A stretch of DNA of 64,000 nucleotides from JAGTVG01 sp942491935 (GTDB lineage Bacteria; Bacteroidota; Bacteroidia; Cytophagales; Cyclobacteriaceae), in the NCBI GenBank assembly GCA_942491935.1, contig CALOCZ010000066.1:186001-250000 (forward strand). The letters are read 5' to 3'. The notes under the pieces are model-generated. The model was not told the origin of the DNA. It saw only the letters and a program-made list of their open reading frames with translations, and ran no database searches. The translations under genes were made by a program, and so were the position numbers. This document shows, one piece after another, positions 42,365 through 51,468 of the stretch; position 1 is the stretch's first letter; every line of letters starts with the position of its first letter.

Positions 42365-44980
42365 ATGAAAAGATTTTACGAATTCACATTGAAACCATTG
42401 GCTATATCTAAAGGTCTAAGATCTTTCAGCCTTTTACTGCTATTTATTTTATTAGTTCCGCTCGCAGCTTTCAGTCAGAAGGTGAAGTATGATATTGATC
42501 TTTATGTGGAATGTATTGAATATGTTGGAAATGGAAAGTTCAAAGCCAATTTCGGATATGAAAACAAAGGCAAAAAAGCATTTTCGGTTGAAGAGGGCAA
42601 TCGTGTTGTGGTGTACAACTATGGCCAGGCAAAAAAGAACGGCATAACCACATTTGAGCCAGGCAGGCATTACAATGTGATGAGTGAGGAGTTTGATAAA
42701 AATGATAAGTGCGAATGGATATTAACACTTCCCGACGATAGTGAAAAGATGAAAAGTTCAAGTGTCAATTCCTCACAAATATGTGTTAAGGAATCAGACA
42801 TCTTGCCTTATATCAATCCCTATTCAAAAGTGTTAGAATTGATTGGGGCTGAGTTAACATCACTGGCTAATCAAACAGAAATTCCAGAATCAAATAATAT
42901 TTTTCAGATCAGTAATGATAAAACCAAGGTATTAATAGATGTAATCGCTGTAGAAGGTCAGCTCGGTAATTTACAACAATTACTGAAAGATCCTGTGGCC
43001 GATCCCATTTCTGCTGGAGGATTTGGTGTTCCACAATCGGATATAGTTCATGTGAGTGGGAATGAATTAATAATAACCGTATATTTTCCAATTCAATATT
43101 TGGAAGACCTTAATGCAAGGGAAGACATCGTGAATTTTGCCAGACCTGCATTCCCTGCTATTTTTGGAAATACTGGTATTATCACTCAAGGGGATGCCGC
43201 CCAGAAATCTTTTGATGCACGAAACAAATTTGAATTGAGCGGTCAGGGCATCAAAGTTGGTGTTCTTTCCGATAGCTTTTTTAAGGGGACTGATCCTGAC
43301 CCATCCCCGGGAGAGCTTCCGGAAAATATTGATATTGTTGGTGAATATCCATATCAGGGAACGGATGAGGGCAGGGCGATGATGGAAATAATCTGGGATG
43401 TTTGCCCAGGATGTGATTTAGCTTTTAGAACAGGATTTGTTAGTGAAAGTGATTTTGCGGATGGAATTTTAGAGCTCCGGGATGCGGATTGTGACGTTAT
43501 CGTGGATGATATTACCTACATAACGGATCCTTTTTTTGAGGGTGGATCTTATGAACAAAAAGGATTGATCTCTCAGGCAATTGATGAAGTGGTCACCAAT
43601 AGTAATATTATATATGTTACCTCTGGCGGGAATTTTTATGATTCCGGATTTGAATCAGAGTTTAGTACACAACAAGGGAGCATTCAGCATGATTTCGGAA
43701 GTGGAGATTTTCTTCAGGAAATCCAGTTGAAGAAAGGAGATTACCTCATTGGATTGCAGTGGGATACTCCTTTTTATTCGGATGAACCTGAACCTAACGG
43801 AAATCCTCAAGGTTCTCTTGTAGATATGGACATTTACGTTGCTGATCCTAATGGTAATATTCTTTTTGGATTCAATAGGAATAATATTGGTGAAGATCCG
43901 ATTGAAATACTTGCTTTTACAGTTGTGACAGAGCAGACAACGGCAAATCTTGTAATTGAGATGCCAGAAAACCTTTCTGGAAATCCAAATGTACGTTTTA
44001 AGTACATTGTTTTTCAAAGTCCGGGTAGTTTGACCGAAAGCGGATTTATCCAGCAATACAATCGGGGCAATTCCACAATTTTTGGCAAGGCAGCCAATGA
44101 AAACGCAATAACTGTTGCTGCGGCAAATCATGATGATCTTGTCATTGAAAGTTTCTCATCCAGGGGCTCTAGTGATCCAAATCTAATAGGTGCGAACAAA
44201 CCGGATATTACTGGGCCTAATAGGGTACAAACCTCTGTCGGAGGATTATATACTTTTTTTGGAACATCTGCTGCTGCTCCTCACGTTGCGGGAGTTGCTG
44301 CCCTATATCTGGAGGCACAAAGGGATTTGAACCAAAGCATACCTGATTTTAAAACTATTATTGGAACCGAGGCAGTCCCAATTGCCTCTAATTCTCCCTG
44401 GGTAGGTGGAGATGGCGTGATTCAAGCAGATAAAATATTAGAACCATATATAGCACCTAAACCTGTAATTAGAGACTTTGTGTATGAGCCTGCAAGTGGG
44501 GAGGATCCAAATGGTATACCTGGTCAAGTAACCATAATATTAACCATTGAAGCAGAATATCTCAGCGAAGATGATATACAGAATATCAAGATTTTCCTGG
44601 GAGGAACAGAGGGTACAGAACTATTAAATCTCATTATTACCGGCCCTGATGAAAATGGATTATATACTGTCGAAGCAACTGTACCACCTTTCCTTGGTGA
44701 TCTACCATTACAACTACAAAATCCAGCGGTGTCATTAGATGACATAGCGCGGTTGTCTGATCCGGTATATTTCTTTGATACCCAGAATACCGTAATTATC
44801 AGTGCGAATAAAAATGCAACGGATATCGATGTATATAAAAAGTACGCAGAGAAAATCCTTTCACTGATACGCCGGACCTGGACGAGGTCAGTGGACAGAA
44901 TATCAATTTTGATTTTGTGGAATTTAGAGATAAAAATAATGAATTACTCGATCAAAATGATCCAGAGGATCTCGCATTGA
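42365..44980 (+). CDS. Surface protease fragment 1: signal peptide and S8 subtilase domain
   Basis: The natural start and a signal peptide are here. The subtilase shows the catalytic Asp303 in IKVGVLSDSFFKG, the oxyanion Asn in YVTSGGNFYD near 424 and the nucleophile Ser635 in FFGTSAAAPHVAGVAALY. Where classical subtilases have HGT, this protein has DEGRAMMEI (334-342), as in a subgroup I recall with Glu in place of His. An Ig-like segment follows (about 695-800). The true frame is lost near 44840: from YKKYAEKI onward the residues are out of frame to the stop at 44980, and the real sequence continues in the frame of the next fragment. Confidence 0.8.
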   Translation: MKRFYEFTLKPLAISKGLRSFSLLLLFILLVPLAAFSQKVKYDIDLYVECIEYVGNGKFKANFGYENKGKKAFSVEEGNRVVVYNYGQAKKNGITTFEPGRHYNVMSEEFDKNDKCEWILTLPDDSEKMKSSSVNSSQICVKESDILPYINPYSKVLELIGAELTSLANQTEIPESNNIFQISNDKTKVLIDVIAVEGQLGNLQQLLKDPVADPISAGGFGVPQSDIVHVSGNELIITVYFPIQYLEDLNAREDIVNFARPAFPAIFGNTGIITQGDAAQKSFDARNKFELSGQGIKVGVLSDSFFKGTDPDPSPGELPENIDIVGEYPYQGTDEGRAMMEIIWDVCPGCDLAFRTGFVSESDFADGILELRDADCDVIVDDITYITDPFFEGGSYEQKGLISQAIDEVVTNSNIIYVTSGGNFYDSGFESEFSTQQGSIQHDFGSGDFLQEIQLKKGDYLIGLQWDTPFYSDEPEPNGNPQGSLVDMDIYVADPNGNILFGFNRNNIGEDPIEILAFTVVTEQTTANLVIEMPENLSGNPNVRFKYIVFQSPGSLTESGFIQQYNRGNSTIFGKAANENAITVAAANHDDLVIESFSSRGSSDPNLIGANKPDITGPNRVQTSVGGLYTFFGTSAAAPHVAGVAALYLEAQRDLNQSIPDFKTIIGTEAVPIASNSPWVGGDGVIQADKILEPYIAPKPVIRDFVYEPASGEDPNGIPGQVTIILTIEAEYLSEDDIQNIKIFLGGTEGTELLNLIITGPDENGLYTVEATVPPFLGDLPLQLQNPAVSLDDIARLSDPVYFFDTQNTVIISANKNATDIDVYKKYAEKILSLIRRTWTRSVDRISILILWNLEIKIMNYSIKMIQRISH

Positions 44981-45384
44981 TCAATCAGGTTAAGGGATTT
45001 CTGAACAATAAACTTGTGATTAATTCAGCTTCAGATAAAACTGCTGCAGAAGTAAGCGAAGGAGAGGATTACTGGGAAACCTCCGAGGTTATTGGATCCA
45101 CGCCAATGACACCAGCTTTGGTTACTTTGGAGAATGATCCTTCCCCCGTACCCGAGACTTTTAATCTTCAATTCGAAAATGGCCAGATGCGTATAGAGCC
45201 ATTAAATATTGAAGTTATTGCGGAGGATCTTGATCTTACTTACGGGGATTATATCGATATCAACCATTATTTCTTGCTTGTAGGTGAAAATGAACAAAGG
45301 TTTAAGATTACAGATGATGGCAATCAAGATTATAATTATACGGTATACCCGAATCTTGCAGCACCTCCGGAAGTTACTGAATAA
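44917..45384 (+). CDS. Surface protease fragment 2: MBG-like segment
   Basis: This frame actually resumes homology from about 44839 (KVRRENPFTDTPDLDEVSGQ) and has no natural start; the GTG at 44917 is only the first possible initiator. The piece ends with IEVIAEDLDLTYGDYIDINH, an MBG-like strand pattern, and NYTVYPNLAAPPEVTE, then stops at 45382-45384. Dropping the single T at 45382 lets the sequence continue as KLNLYYGPVNTDEPDP in the next frame. It is a part of the same broken gene, not a separate protein. Confidence 0.65.
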   Translation: MEFRDKNNELLDQNDPEDLALINQVKGFLNNKLVINSASDKTAAEVSEGEDYWETSEVIGSTPMTPALVTLENDPSPVPETFNLQFENGQMRIEPLNIEVIAEDLDLTYGDYIDINHYFLLVGENEQRFKITDDGNQDYNYTVYPNLAAPPEVTE

Positions 45385-47266
45385 ATTGAATCTATATTAT
45401 GGCCCAGTGAATACTGATGAACCTGATCCTATTCTGGTCTTGAAAAATGCCAAGTCATTTATCAATGCCAAGTCATTTATTAATACCACCTACTTTGTTT
45501 CAGAGTCGGTATATAATAATGCGAAATCCTTCATAAATGCGAAATCCTTTATTAATACAATTATAGAAGTTGACGAAGGATTGGCCGGGACCTATTTTGA
45601 TGTGGATAATCCTTTGGATGAACCGCTATATGTAGATGGAGGACAGCGATTGGTAGATGGTACATTTCTAATCGACTTCTATGATCCGGATCCAAGTAAT
45701 CCGGAAAGTAATGCCAAGTCATTCATTAACATGAAGGCATTCATCAATGCGAAGGCCTTTATAAATACTACAAATAACGGGACATCGGGAGAGATAAACC
45801 TTAACGCGAAATCCTTTATTAACGCGAAGTCTTTCATCAATTCAAAATCATTCATCAATGCGAAATCTTTTATCAATGAAGGAGAAACCAGTCTTGTAGA
45901 TGATGATAATGTAACAAAATCCGTGATGCTCATCAACCAGAGTGATATATCAGTTGGTACACCTGATGAGATCAATGTATTCCCGGTAAATTTAATTTCC
46001 AGTATTGAGGCCAATGATACTGAAGATGAAGAATACAGGTTCATATATCCAGCCGCTCTGGTGAACAGGAATTTTGATCCATCCTATGTTGACGGTGACT
46101 TGTTAATTCATCCAAGGGATGTAACTGTTGAACTAGTCAATCCGGAATATGATATAGAATACAGTGAAGCATTGCCAGATAAGAACAATGAAGTACAGGT
46201 AACACTGGATAATGCACCGGATCCTGACATTACAACTACTGGTCTTACAGGAATGTTGATAAATGATGAAGGCTATACTGTCGGTTATGAGATCAAATTA
46301 GGTGATCAGGTCATAACGGAGGAGAATCCTCAAGCAAATCTTAACGAGGACTATGCCATAATACCAACAATTACCTTTGAAGAGGGAGTGAATGAGTTGA
46401 ACTATAAGGTTACGATAAATTCATCCGCACTTACTGTAGATAAAAAGGATGTGATTCTTGCTTTCGATCAGTTCACTCAGGGCGATCTGCTTGAACAAGT
46501 ATATAACGGAACAGCACCGTCAATTACTGTAACTTCGGATCCGCTATATGATCTTTCAGAAGCAACAACGGATTCCCCGATCAATGTGGTGATTACTTAT
46601 GACGGAGAACCTTATTTAGATGGTGAGATTCCTCCCGCTCCGAAAGATGTGGGAGATTATGCACTTGTGGCTAAGGTAGTAGAAGCCAATTATGAGGGTA
46701 TTGCAGATGGGAAAACACTGAAGATATTGCCTGCCCTATTGAATGTGTATTTAGCAGCTGAGGACAAAGTTTACGATGGCGACAATTTGGCTGAGTCATA
46801 TACATTGAGCTTTGGAGATGGCGAAGTTATATCCGGAGAACAGGATTTAGTGAAGCCACAAGCCATAAGTGTGACATTTGAAAATTATATTGTCGGAGAA
46901 CATACTGTTACAGCCAATGATTTATCTTTAGTTTCCCTGAGCGGAACTACAGCAGCTGATAATTATACACTTCTAGAAAACGCAGTGGTTACTACCACAG
47001 CCTCTATAACTGAAAAAGAATTGATTCCAACATTGTTCTACGCTGGAGATAAGACCTATGATGGAAATGCCGATGTATTAAACGATGATTATACCTTAAT
47101 TCTTGATGGGATTGTAAGTGTTGACGGCGCTGATGACGATGTTCATCTGCAAGCAACAAGTGTTACGTATGCTGATTATAATGCTGGAAGTCATATAGTT
47201 ACAGCCTCAGACATAACATTGGAGGGGAGTGCAAAGAATAACTATATGTTACCCCTGAGGATCTAA
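45284..47266 (+). CDS. Surface protease fragment 3: NAKSFI repeats, MBG and YDG domains
   Basis: True homology in this frame starts near 45383; the first 33 residues are out of frame. The segment holds 11 copies of the hexapeptide NAKSFI or close variants in four clusters (45446-45877). MBG-like domains follow, with VNPEYDIEYSEALPDKNN and QVYNGTAPSITVTSDPLYD. YDG-type modules come next, with AAEDKVYDGDNLAESY and YAGDKTYDGNADVLNDDYT. It stops at 47264-47266 after NYMLPLRI because a base is missing from the C run at 47252-47255, compared with the later repeat copies that read NYSLPLNPLDLEYES. Confidence 0.7.
   Translation: MKMNKGLRLQMMAIKIIIIRYTRILQHLRKLLNKLNLYYGPVNTDEPDPILVLKNAKSFINAKSFINTTYFVSESVYNNAKSFINAKSFINTIIEVDEGLAGTYFDVDNPLDEPLYVDGGQRLVDGTFLIDFYDPDPSNPESNAKSFINMKAFINAKAFINTTNNGTSGEINLNAKSFINAKSFINSKSFINAKSFINEGETSLVDDDNVTKSVMLINQSDISVGTPDEINVFPVNLISSIEANDTEDEEYRFIYPAALVNRNFDPSYVDGDLLIHPRDVTVELVNPEYDIEYSEALPDKNNEVQVTLDNAPDPDITTTGLTGMLINDEGYTVGYEIKLGDQVITEENPQANLNEDYAIIPTITFEEGVNELNYKVTINSSALTVDKKDVILAFDQFTQGDLLEQVYNGTAPSITVTSDPLYDLSEATTDSPINVVITYDGEPYLDGEIPPAPKDVGDYALVAKVVEANYEGIADGKTLKILPALLNVYLAAEDKVYDGDNLAESYTLSFGDGEVISGEQDLVKPQAISVTFENYIVGEHTVTANDLSLVSLSGTTAADNYTLLENAVVTTTASITEKELIPTLFYAGDKTYDGNADVLNDDYTLILDGIVSVDGADDDVHLQATSVTYADYNAGSHIVTASDITLEGSAKNNYMLPLRI
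45446..45877 (+). repeat. (NAKSFI)n hexapeptide repeat region, 11 units in four clusters
   Basis: Clusters lie at 45446-45484 (2 units), 45518-45556 (2), 45710-45766 (3, with MKAFI and AKAFI variants) and 45803-45877 (4, with one SKSFI). Each unit is 18 bases. Codons differ between units (gcc/gcg, aag/aaa, tca/tcc/tct, ttt/ttc), while the residues are nearly constant, so the protein sequence rather than the DNA is being kept. Confidence 0.9.
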
Positions 47267-47860
47267 TAGATCTCGAATATGAATCTGCTGCAATCTCTGG
47301 CAAAGGAGTTGACCGCTACTTTTGATTATGCGGGTGACAAGACTTACGATGGTAATGCTAATGTAATTAATGATGATTACGCTTTCAATCTTGCTGGGAT
47401 TGTAACCATTGGGTGCATTGGACGATGTTTACCTACAGGCAACAAGCGTTACGTATGCTGATTTCAATGTGGGAAGTCATATAGTTACGGCCTCAGGCTT
47501 ATCATTGGAGGGGGAGGCAAAAGATAATTATAGTTTACCCCTGAATCCTTTGGATCTCGAATATGAATCTGCGTCAATTCTGGCAAAGGAGTTGACTGCT
47601 ACATTTGATAATGCGGGCGATAAGACGTACGATGGTAATGCCAATGTAATAAATAATGATTTCAATTTCAGTCTTGCTGGGATTGTAAGTGTTGAAGACG
47701 ATGTTTACCTGCAGGCATCAAGCGTTACCTATGAGGATTTTAATGTTGGAAGTCATATAGTTATTGCATCAGGTTTATCATTAGCGGGCACTAATGAGAG
47801 CAATTATATACTTCAAGATGGAATATTAGAGATTACTTATTCATCTGCTTCTATTCTTGC
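46741..47860 (+). repeat. Tandem YDG-module repeats, period about 285 bases
   Basis: The motif GDKTYDGNA and its downstream TSVTYxDxNxGSHIVTAS recur at 47042, 47330 and 47613, with a more divergent copy starting near 46741 (EDKVYDGDN). The last three copies are near-identical at the DNA level over long stretches. Spacings are 288 and 283 bases; the second is not a multiple of three because of the extra G at 47411-47413. Confidence 0.85.
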
Positions 47861-48767
47861 AAGAAATATAACAATTAGCACCGAGGATTATTATAAGAAC
47901 TCAGGTGAGGCTGATCCAACATTTGTGCCAATATACGATGTTAATCTACTGGCATCAGGTGAAGTGTTATCTGGTTCATTATTAAGATACCCAGAAGGCG
48001 AAGAGCCTGGGTATTATGATATTACAGAAGGCTCACTCGATATTTTGCGTGGTTCTGTGTCATCAAAATTAAACTATATCATCGATTATACCGGACTAGG
48101 ACAACTTTATATTAATCCATATGGTAATGAAGCTAAAAAGATCCGGACATATACTCAATGTGTAGAAGAAAAACCAGATGGAAATGGTTATACAGTATAC
48201 TTCAAATACATTAATGATAATCCATATCGGGTGTATATTCCTTTGGGTGATAATAATACTATTACTGGTCCGGGTGAAGTCTTTAATGGTTTGCCTCCTG
48301 AATGGTTCGATCAGGGGGAACACGTGTTTCCAATTGAATTTGATGGAAAGAAAATAACCTGGGAGGTTAGAAACCTGGATTCCTGGCATAAAACATCCGC
48401 CTCAAAGGCTGCAAATGCAGGAGTTGGAGGGTGTAATAATCTTGAAGGTGCCCGAATTGCCGATATTACTGTTGAAACATCAGATGCTTTACTTGAAGAA
48501 GACGGATTAGGTTTAGAAAGTGGTACAGTAGTAATATATCCGAATCCGGCAAAAGATAAGTTCAATATTGCATTTTCAGGAAACCCTGAAGTAATGTCAG
48601 AAATCGAATTGATAGATTCGCAAGGAAAAATGTTAAGGTTAGATGCCTCCTGGAATGCTTATTCTAATAGCCTGGAAGTTGATGTCTCAAAATTGAACTA
48701 TGGCCTTTATCTGATTAAGTTAAGTATTAATTCAGAGGATAGACTATATCGTTTCATAAAGCAATAA
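47409..48767 (+). CDS. Surface protease fragment 4: YDG domains and T9SS type A sorting domain
   Basis: This frame starts mid-repeat (GALDDVYLQATSVTYADFN) and has no natural start. It contains the rest of one YDG unit, a full YDG unit (NAGDKTYDGNANVINNDF) and a last MBG-like unit (NITISTEDYYKNSGEADP). A Cys-containing domain follows (YTQCVEEKPDGNGYTVYFKY), and then the T9SS tail of about 80 residues: YPNPAKDKFNIAFSG, LNYGLYLIKLSI and LYRFIKQ. The short piece 47279-47461 in another frame carries the preceding YDG half (KELTATFDYAGDKTYDG). The tail directs export through the type IX system. Confidence 0.75.
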   Translation: MGALDDVYLQATSVTYADFNVGSHIVTASGLSLEGEAKDNYSLPLNPLDLEYESASILAKELTATFDNAGDKTYDGNANVINNDFNFSLAGIVSVEDDVYLQASSVTYEDFNVGSHIVIASGLSLAGTNESNYILQDGILEITYSSASILARNITISTEDYYKNSGEADPTFVPIYDVNLLASGEVLSGSLLRYPEGEEPGYYDITEGSLDILRGSVSSKLNYIIDYTGLGQLYINPYGNEAKKIRTYTQCVEEKPDGNGYTVYFKYINDNPYRVYIPLGDNNTITGPGEVFNGLPPEWFDQGEHVFPIEFDGKKITWEVRNLDSWHKTSASKAANAGVGGCNNLEGARIADITVETSDALLEEDGLGLESGTVVIYPNPAKDKFNIAFSGNPEVMSEIELIDSQGKMLRLDASWNAYSNSLEVDVSKLNYGLYLIKLSINSEDRLYRFIKQ

Positions 48768-48786
48768 ATGATAATTTTATACAAGA

Positions 48787-48815
48787 AAAGGGAATATAAC
48801 AATTCCCTTTTTTTT
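48787..48815 (+). terminator. Intrinsic terminator after the surface protease gene
   Basis: AGGGAAT and ATTCCCT form a seven-base stem with a short A/T loop, followed by a run of eight T bases, 20 bases after the stop codon at 48765-48767. Confidence 0.75.
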
Positions 48816-48908
48816 GGTTTAAATATCATAATCTGATGCTTACACCAAAGTGTGGCATCTTTATCAAATATTTTGTACTTTTAAAATTGTTCCCGACATC
48901 AAAACCGA

Positions 48909-50888
48909 ATGAAGATTAAATACTTCTTCCTGGTCACATTAATTGTCTTCCATTTATTGCCTGGATTTGCGCAGGATCATACAGAAGATAGTTTAATCGC
49001 AATCATTGAGACTCTCAAAGATGATTCTACAAAAGTCAATACGTTAAACGATTTAAGTTATTCACTTTGGGATACTAAACCTGATATGTCCATCATGTAT
49101 GCTATGGAGGCTTCGGATCTTGCAAGTAAGATTAAATTCAGAAAAGGAGTAGCTTATGCTTTGAAGAACATGGGGATGGCCTATTTTGCAAAATCTGATT
49201 ACATTTCTGTTTTAGAAAATTGGGAACAATCGCTTGCTGTTTTTGATTCCATAGGAGACAAAGCTGGTGTTTCCAATATACTGAATAATATGGGATCTGT
49301 TTATTTTGACCAGGGTGATAATGCCTCGGCTGTGGAATACTATATTAGGGCGATTAAAGTAGCTGAGGAGATTGGAAATAAACTCAGAATGGCCTCAGCT
49401 TATATAAATATTGGGAGTATATATTCTGAAGATGCAGAAACTTATGAAAATGCACTTGAATACTTCTCTTTAGCATTGAAATTAAGTGAGGAATTAGGTG
49501 AATATGATATCGTTGGAACCTCTTCAGTAAATTTAGGGGAATTATTCTATAAGCTTGAAAACTATGATTCCGCCCTGTTTTATTATGAAAGATCTTTAGA
49601 TGCTTTCGAAATAGATGGTAGTGGAACAATTCCATATGCTTTAAATCGAATTGGAATATTATACTCAACAAGAGGTGAATTTCCATCATCTGTAAAGTTT
49701 CATGAGGATGCGTATGCAATCGCAGCCGAAAATCAGGACAAAAAGCAGATGGCGCAATCCCTGATTGGATTAGGCAATACTTATAAGCTTACCTCTGATT
49801 TTAAAAAATCCTTATCTAGATTTTTAGAAGCGGAAAAATTATCAGAGGAAATAGGAGCTATTGAAGAACGACAACAAGCCTATGAAGGTTTGGCCATTGC
49901 CTATTCTCAGTTGCGTGACTATGGTAATGCTTTCAAGTACCAGAACCTGCTGACTGAGATAAATTATGAGATTTATAATGCGGAAAACGATAAAAAGATC
50001 GAACGGATGCAGTTTACATATGAGCTTGATAAGAGAGAGGAAGAAATCAACCAGTTGACCACAGAAAAAGCGTTGCAGGAATCCGAGATGAGAAGGCAAA
50101 AGACTGCTAACCGGGCTTTTCTTGTTGGAATTGTACTGGTATTGATCATTGTGGCAATCTTGCTGTACAGCTATCGGGAGAAAGTGAAAACTTTCAAGAT
50201 ACTTGATCGTCAGAAAATCCAGATAGAGAACTTAATATTGAATATATTGCCAAAGGAAATTGCCAGGGAACTGCAGGTTGAAGGACAAGCCACTCCAAGA
50301 TATTATGAGCATGTGTCGGTGCTTTTTACGGACTTCAAAGGCTTTAGTTCGATATCCCAGGGGATGACCCCTAATGAACTGGTGGAACACCTTAACGATT
50401 ATTTCCATGCCTTCGATGATATTGTAGGCAGGTTCGGCCTTGAAAAAATTAAGACAATAGGTGATGCGTATATGTGTGCAGGGGGTATACCGCTTCCTAA
50501 TAAGACCCATCCACAAGATATTGTAAAGGCCGGGCTGGCTATGCAGGACTTCATAAATAAAAGGAAACAGGAGTTAGCTGAGAAAGGTGAAGTAGGTTGG
50601 GACCTGCGTGTTGGAATACATACCGGTCCCATTGTTGCCGGTGTGGTTGGTAAAAGGAAATATGCCTATGATATCTGGGGAAATACCGTAAATATCGCCA
50701 GCAGGATGGAATCAAATGGGGAACCTGGAAAGGTAAACATTTCAGAAGCAACCTATATGTTGGTTAAAGATCAATATAAATGTCACCACCGGGGTAAGAT
50801 CTATGCCAAAAATGTAGGAGATATCGACATGTACTTCATCGAAGAAGAAATCCCTGTTGAAAAAGAATTCGAATCAGTACAGACTTAG
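48909..50888 (+). CDS. TPR-linked class III adenylate cyclase
   Basis: The 659-residue protein has a signal peptide (YFFLVTLIVFHLLPGFAQ), six or more TPR repeats (about 70-345), a coiled coil (about 355-400), one membrane helix (AFLVGIVLVLIIVAILLYSY, about 404-422) and a C-terminal class III cyclase domain (about 465-650). In the cyclase, metal ligands lie in LFTDFKGFSS and IGDAYMCAGG. KIKTIGDAYM has Lys and YDIWGNTVNIASR has Asp at the purine-specifying positions, which predicts ATP rather than GTP as substrate. The TPRs would sense something in the periplasm. A cNMP-binding protein is encoded at 40230-40586. Confidence 0.9.
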   Translation: MKIKYFFLVTLIVFHLLPGFAQDHTEDSLIAIIETLKDDSTKVNTLNDLSYSLWDTKPDMSIMYAMEASDLASKIKFRKGVAYALKNMGMAYFAKSDYISVLENWEQSLAVFDSIGDKAGVSNILNNMGSVYFDQGDNASAVEYYIRAIKVAEEIGNKLRMASAYINIGSIYSEDAETYENALEYFSLALKLSEELGEYDIVGTSSVNLGELFYKLENYDSALFYYERSLDAFEIDGSGTIPYALNRIGILYSTRGEFPSSVKFHEDAYAIAAENQDKKQMAQSLIGLGNTYKLTSDFKKSLSRFLEAEKLSEEIGAIEERQQAYEGLAIAYSQLRDYGNAFKYQNLLTEINYEIYNAENDKKIERMQFTYELDKREEEINQLTTEKALQESEMRRQKTANRAFLVGIVLVLIIVAILLYSYREKVKTFKILDRQKIQIENLILNILPKEIARELQVEGQATPRYYEHVSVLFTDFKGFSSISQGMTPNELVEHLNDYFHAFDDIVGRFGLEKIKTIGDAYMCAGGIPLPNKTHPQDIVKAGLAMQDFINKRKQELAEKGEVGWDLRVGIHTGPIVAGVVGKRKYAYDIWGNTVNIASRMESNGEPGKVNISEATYMLVKDQYKCHHRGKIYAKNVGDIDMYFIEEEIPVEKEFESVQT

Positions 50889-51468
50889 TTATTCCTGATA
50901 AAATATCGAACTGCCTTCTAAATTCTTCTCTTTCCGATCTTTTAGCTTATTCGAACTCCATTGAACCTGAATTATTCATTAAATTCTGGTTTGTGATCTT
51001 AATTCGTAGAATAGTTCAGCTCCTAAAAAAATATGGATTTCTAAACTTAATTTATTTTGATTGTTAATAAGTCTAATGAAACGGGAAAGAGTAAAAATCC
51101 ATATTCATGCATTATCTAAGCATTTTGATTGTATACGAATTCAATAGTTTACCTTAGATCTCAGCAGCAGTTAGATTCAGATCTCTGATGAATAATGTAC
51201 CTTAAATTTTCAAAACCTATTGGCTTTCACAACCCTTTTGATTGATTAAAACCTTTTTGACTTTCCTAAACTTCAATGAATTACGGATTATTCCCCATAT
51301 GCTCTCTGGTTCATTGATTCGCCGAAACCTGAAATGGATCCCCATCCTATAAAATCATATTTTTTGGACATCCAGCCGGAAAGCGATGGGTGTACTATGA
51401 GATGCTATTGTGTATCTGGCCCCGGATAATGGCGATCTATATCGGGAAGTCTGACCTTCCTTAATAAA
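50889..51468. other. Gene-poor stretch, no supported gene
   Basis: No open frame of useful length, RNA or strong promoter is seen in these 580 bases. On the minus strand between about 51290 and 51475 one frame reads VRLPDIDRHYPGPDTQ, a TAG, then SLSGWMSKKYDFIGWGS and on to a TAA. This may be the remnant of an old gene, but I cannot match it to a family. Confidence 0.5.

Larger units (their letters stand above)
42365..48767 (+). pseudogene. Giant S8 subtilase with NAKSFI repeats, MBG/YDG domains and T9SS tail, split by five frameshifts
   Basis: One surface protein of roughly 2130 residues is spread over three frames. In order it has: a signal peptide (LLLLFILLVPLAAFSQ), a subtilase domain (about 290-670), an MBG-like segment, a region of NAKSFI hexapeptides (45446-45877), further MBG-like and four YDG-like domains, and a T9SS type A tail (VVIYPNPAKDKFNIAFSG to the end). 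Frame changes lie near 44837-44842 (A run), 45379-45386, 47252-47255 (C run), 47292-47300 and 47411-47413 (G run). Each is a single-base gain or loss, and homology resumes at once in the next frame. The clustering fits either assembly error in a repetitive gene or decay. If intact, it would be exported and anchored or released at the cell surface. Confidence 0.8.

Noticed and set aside
42452..42761. Two minus-strand frames inside the surface protease gene
   Set aside because: They are antisense shadows with no domain signal.
45446..45877. CRISPR-like array
   Set aside because: The 18-base units encode a constant peptide with drifting codons inside a coding frame; there are no constant DNA repeats with unique spacers.
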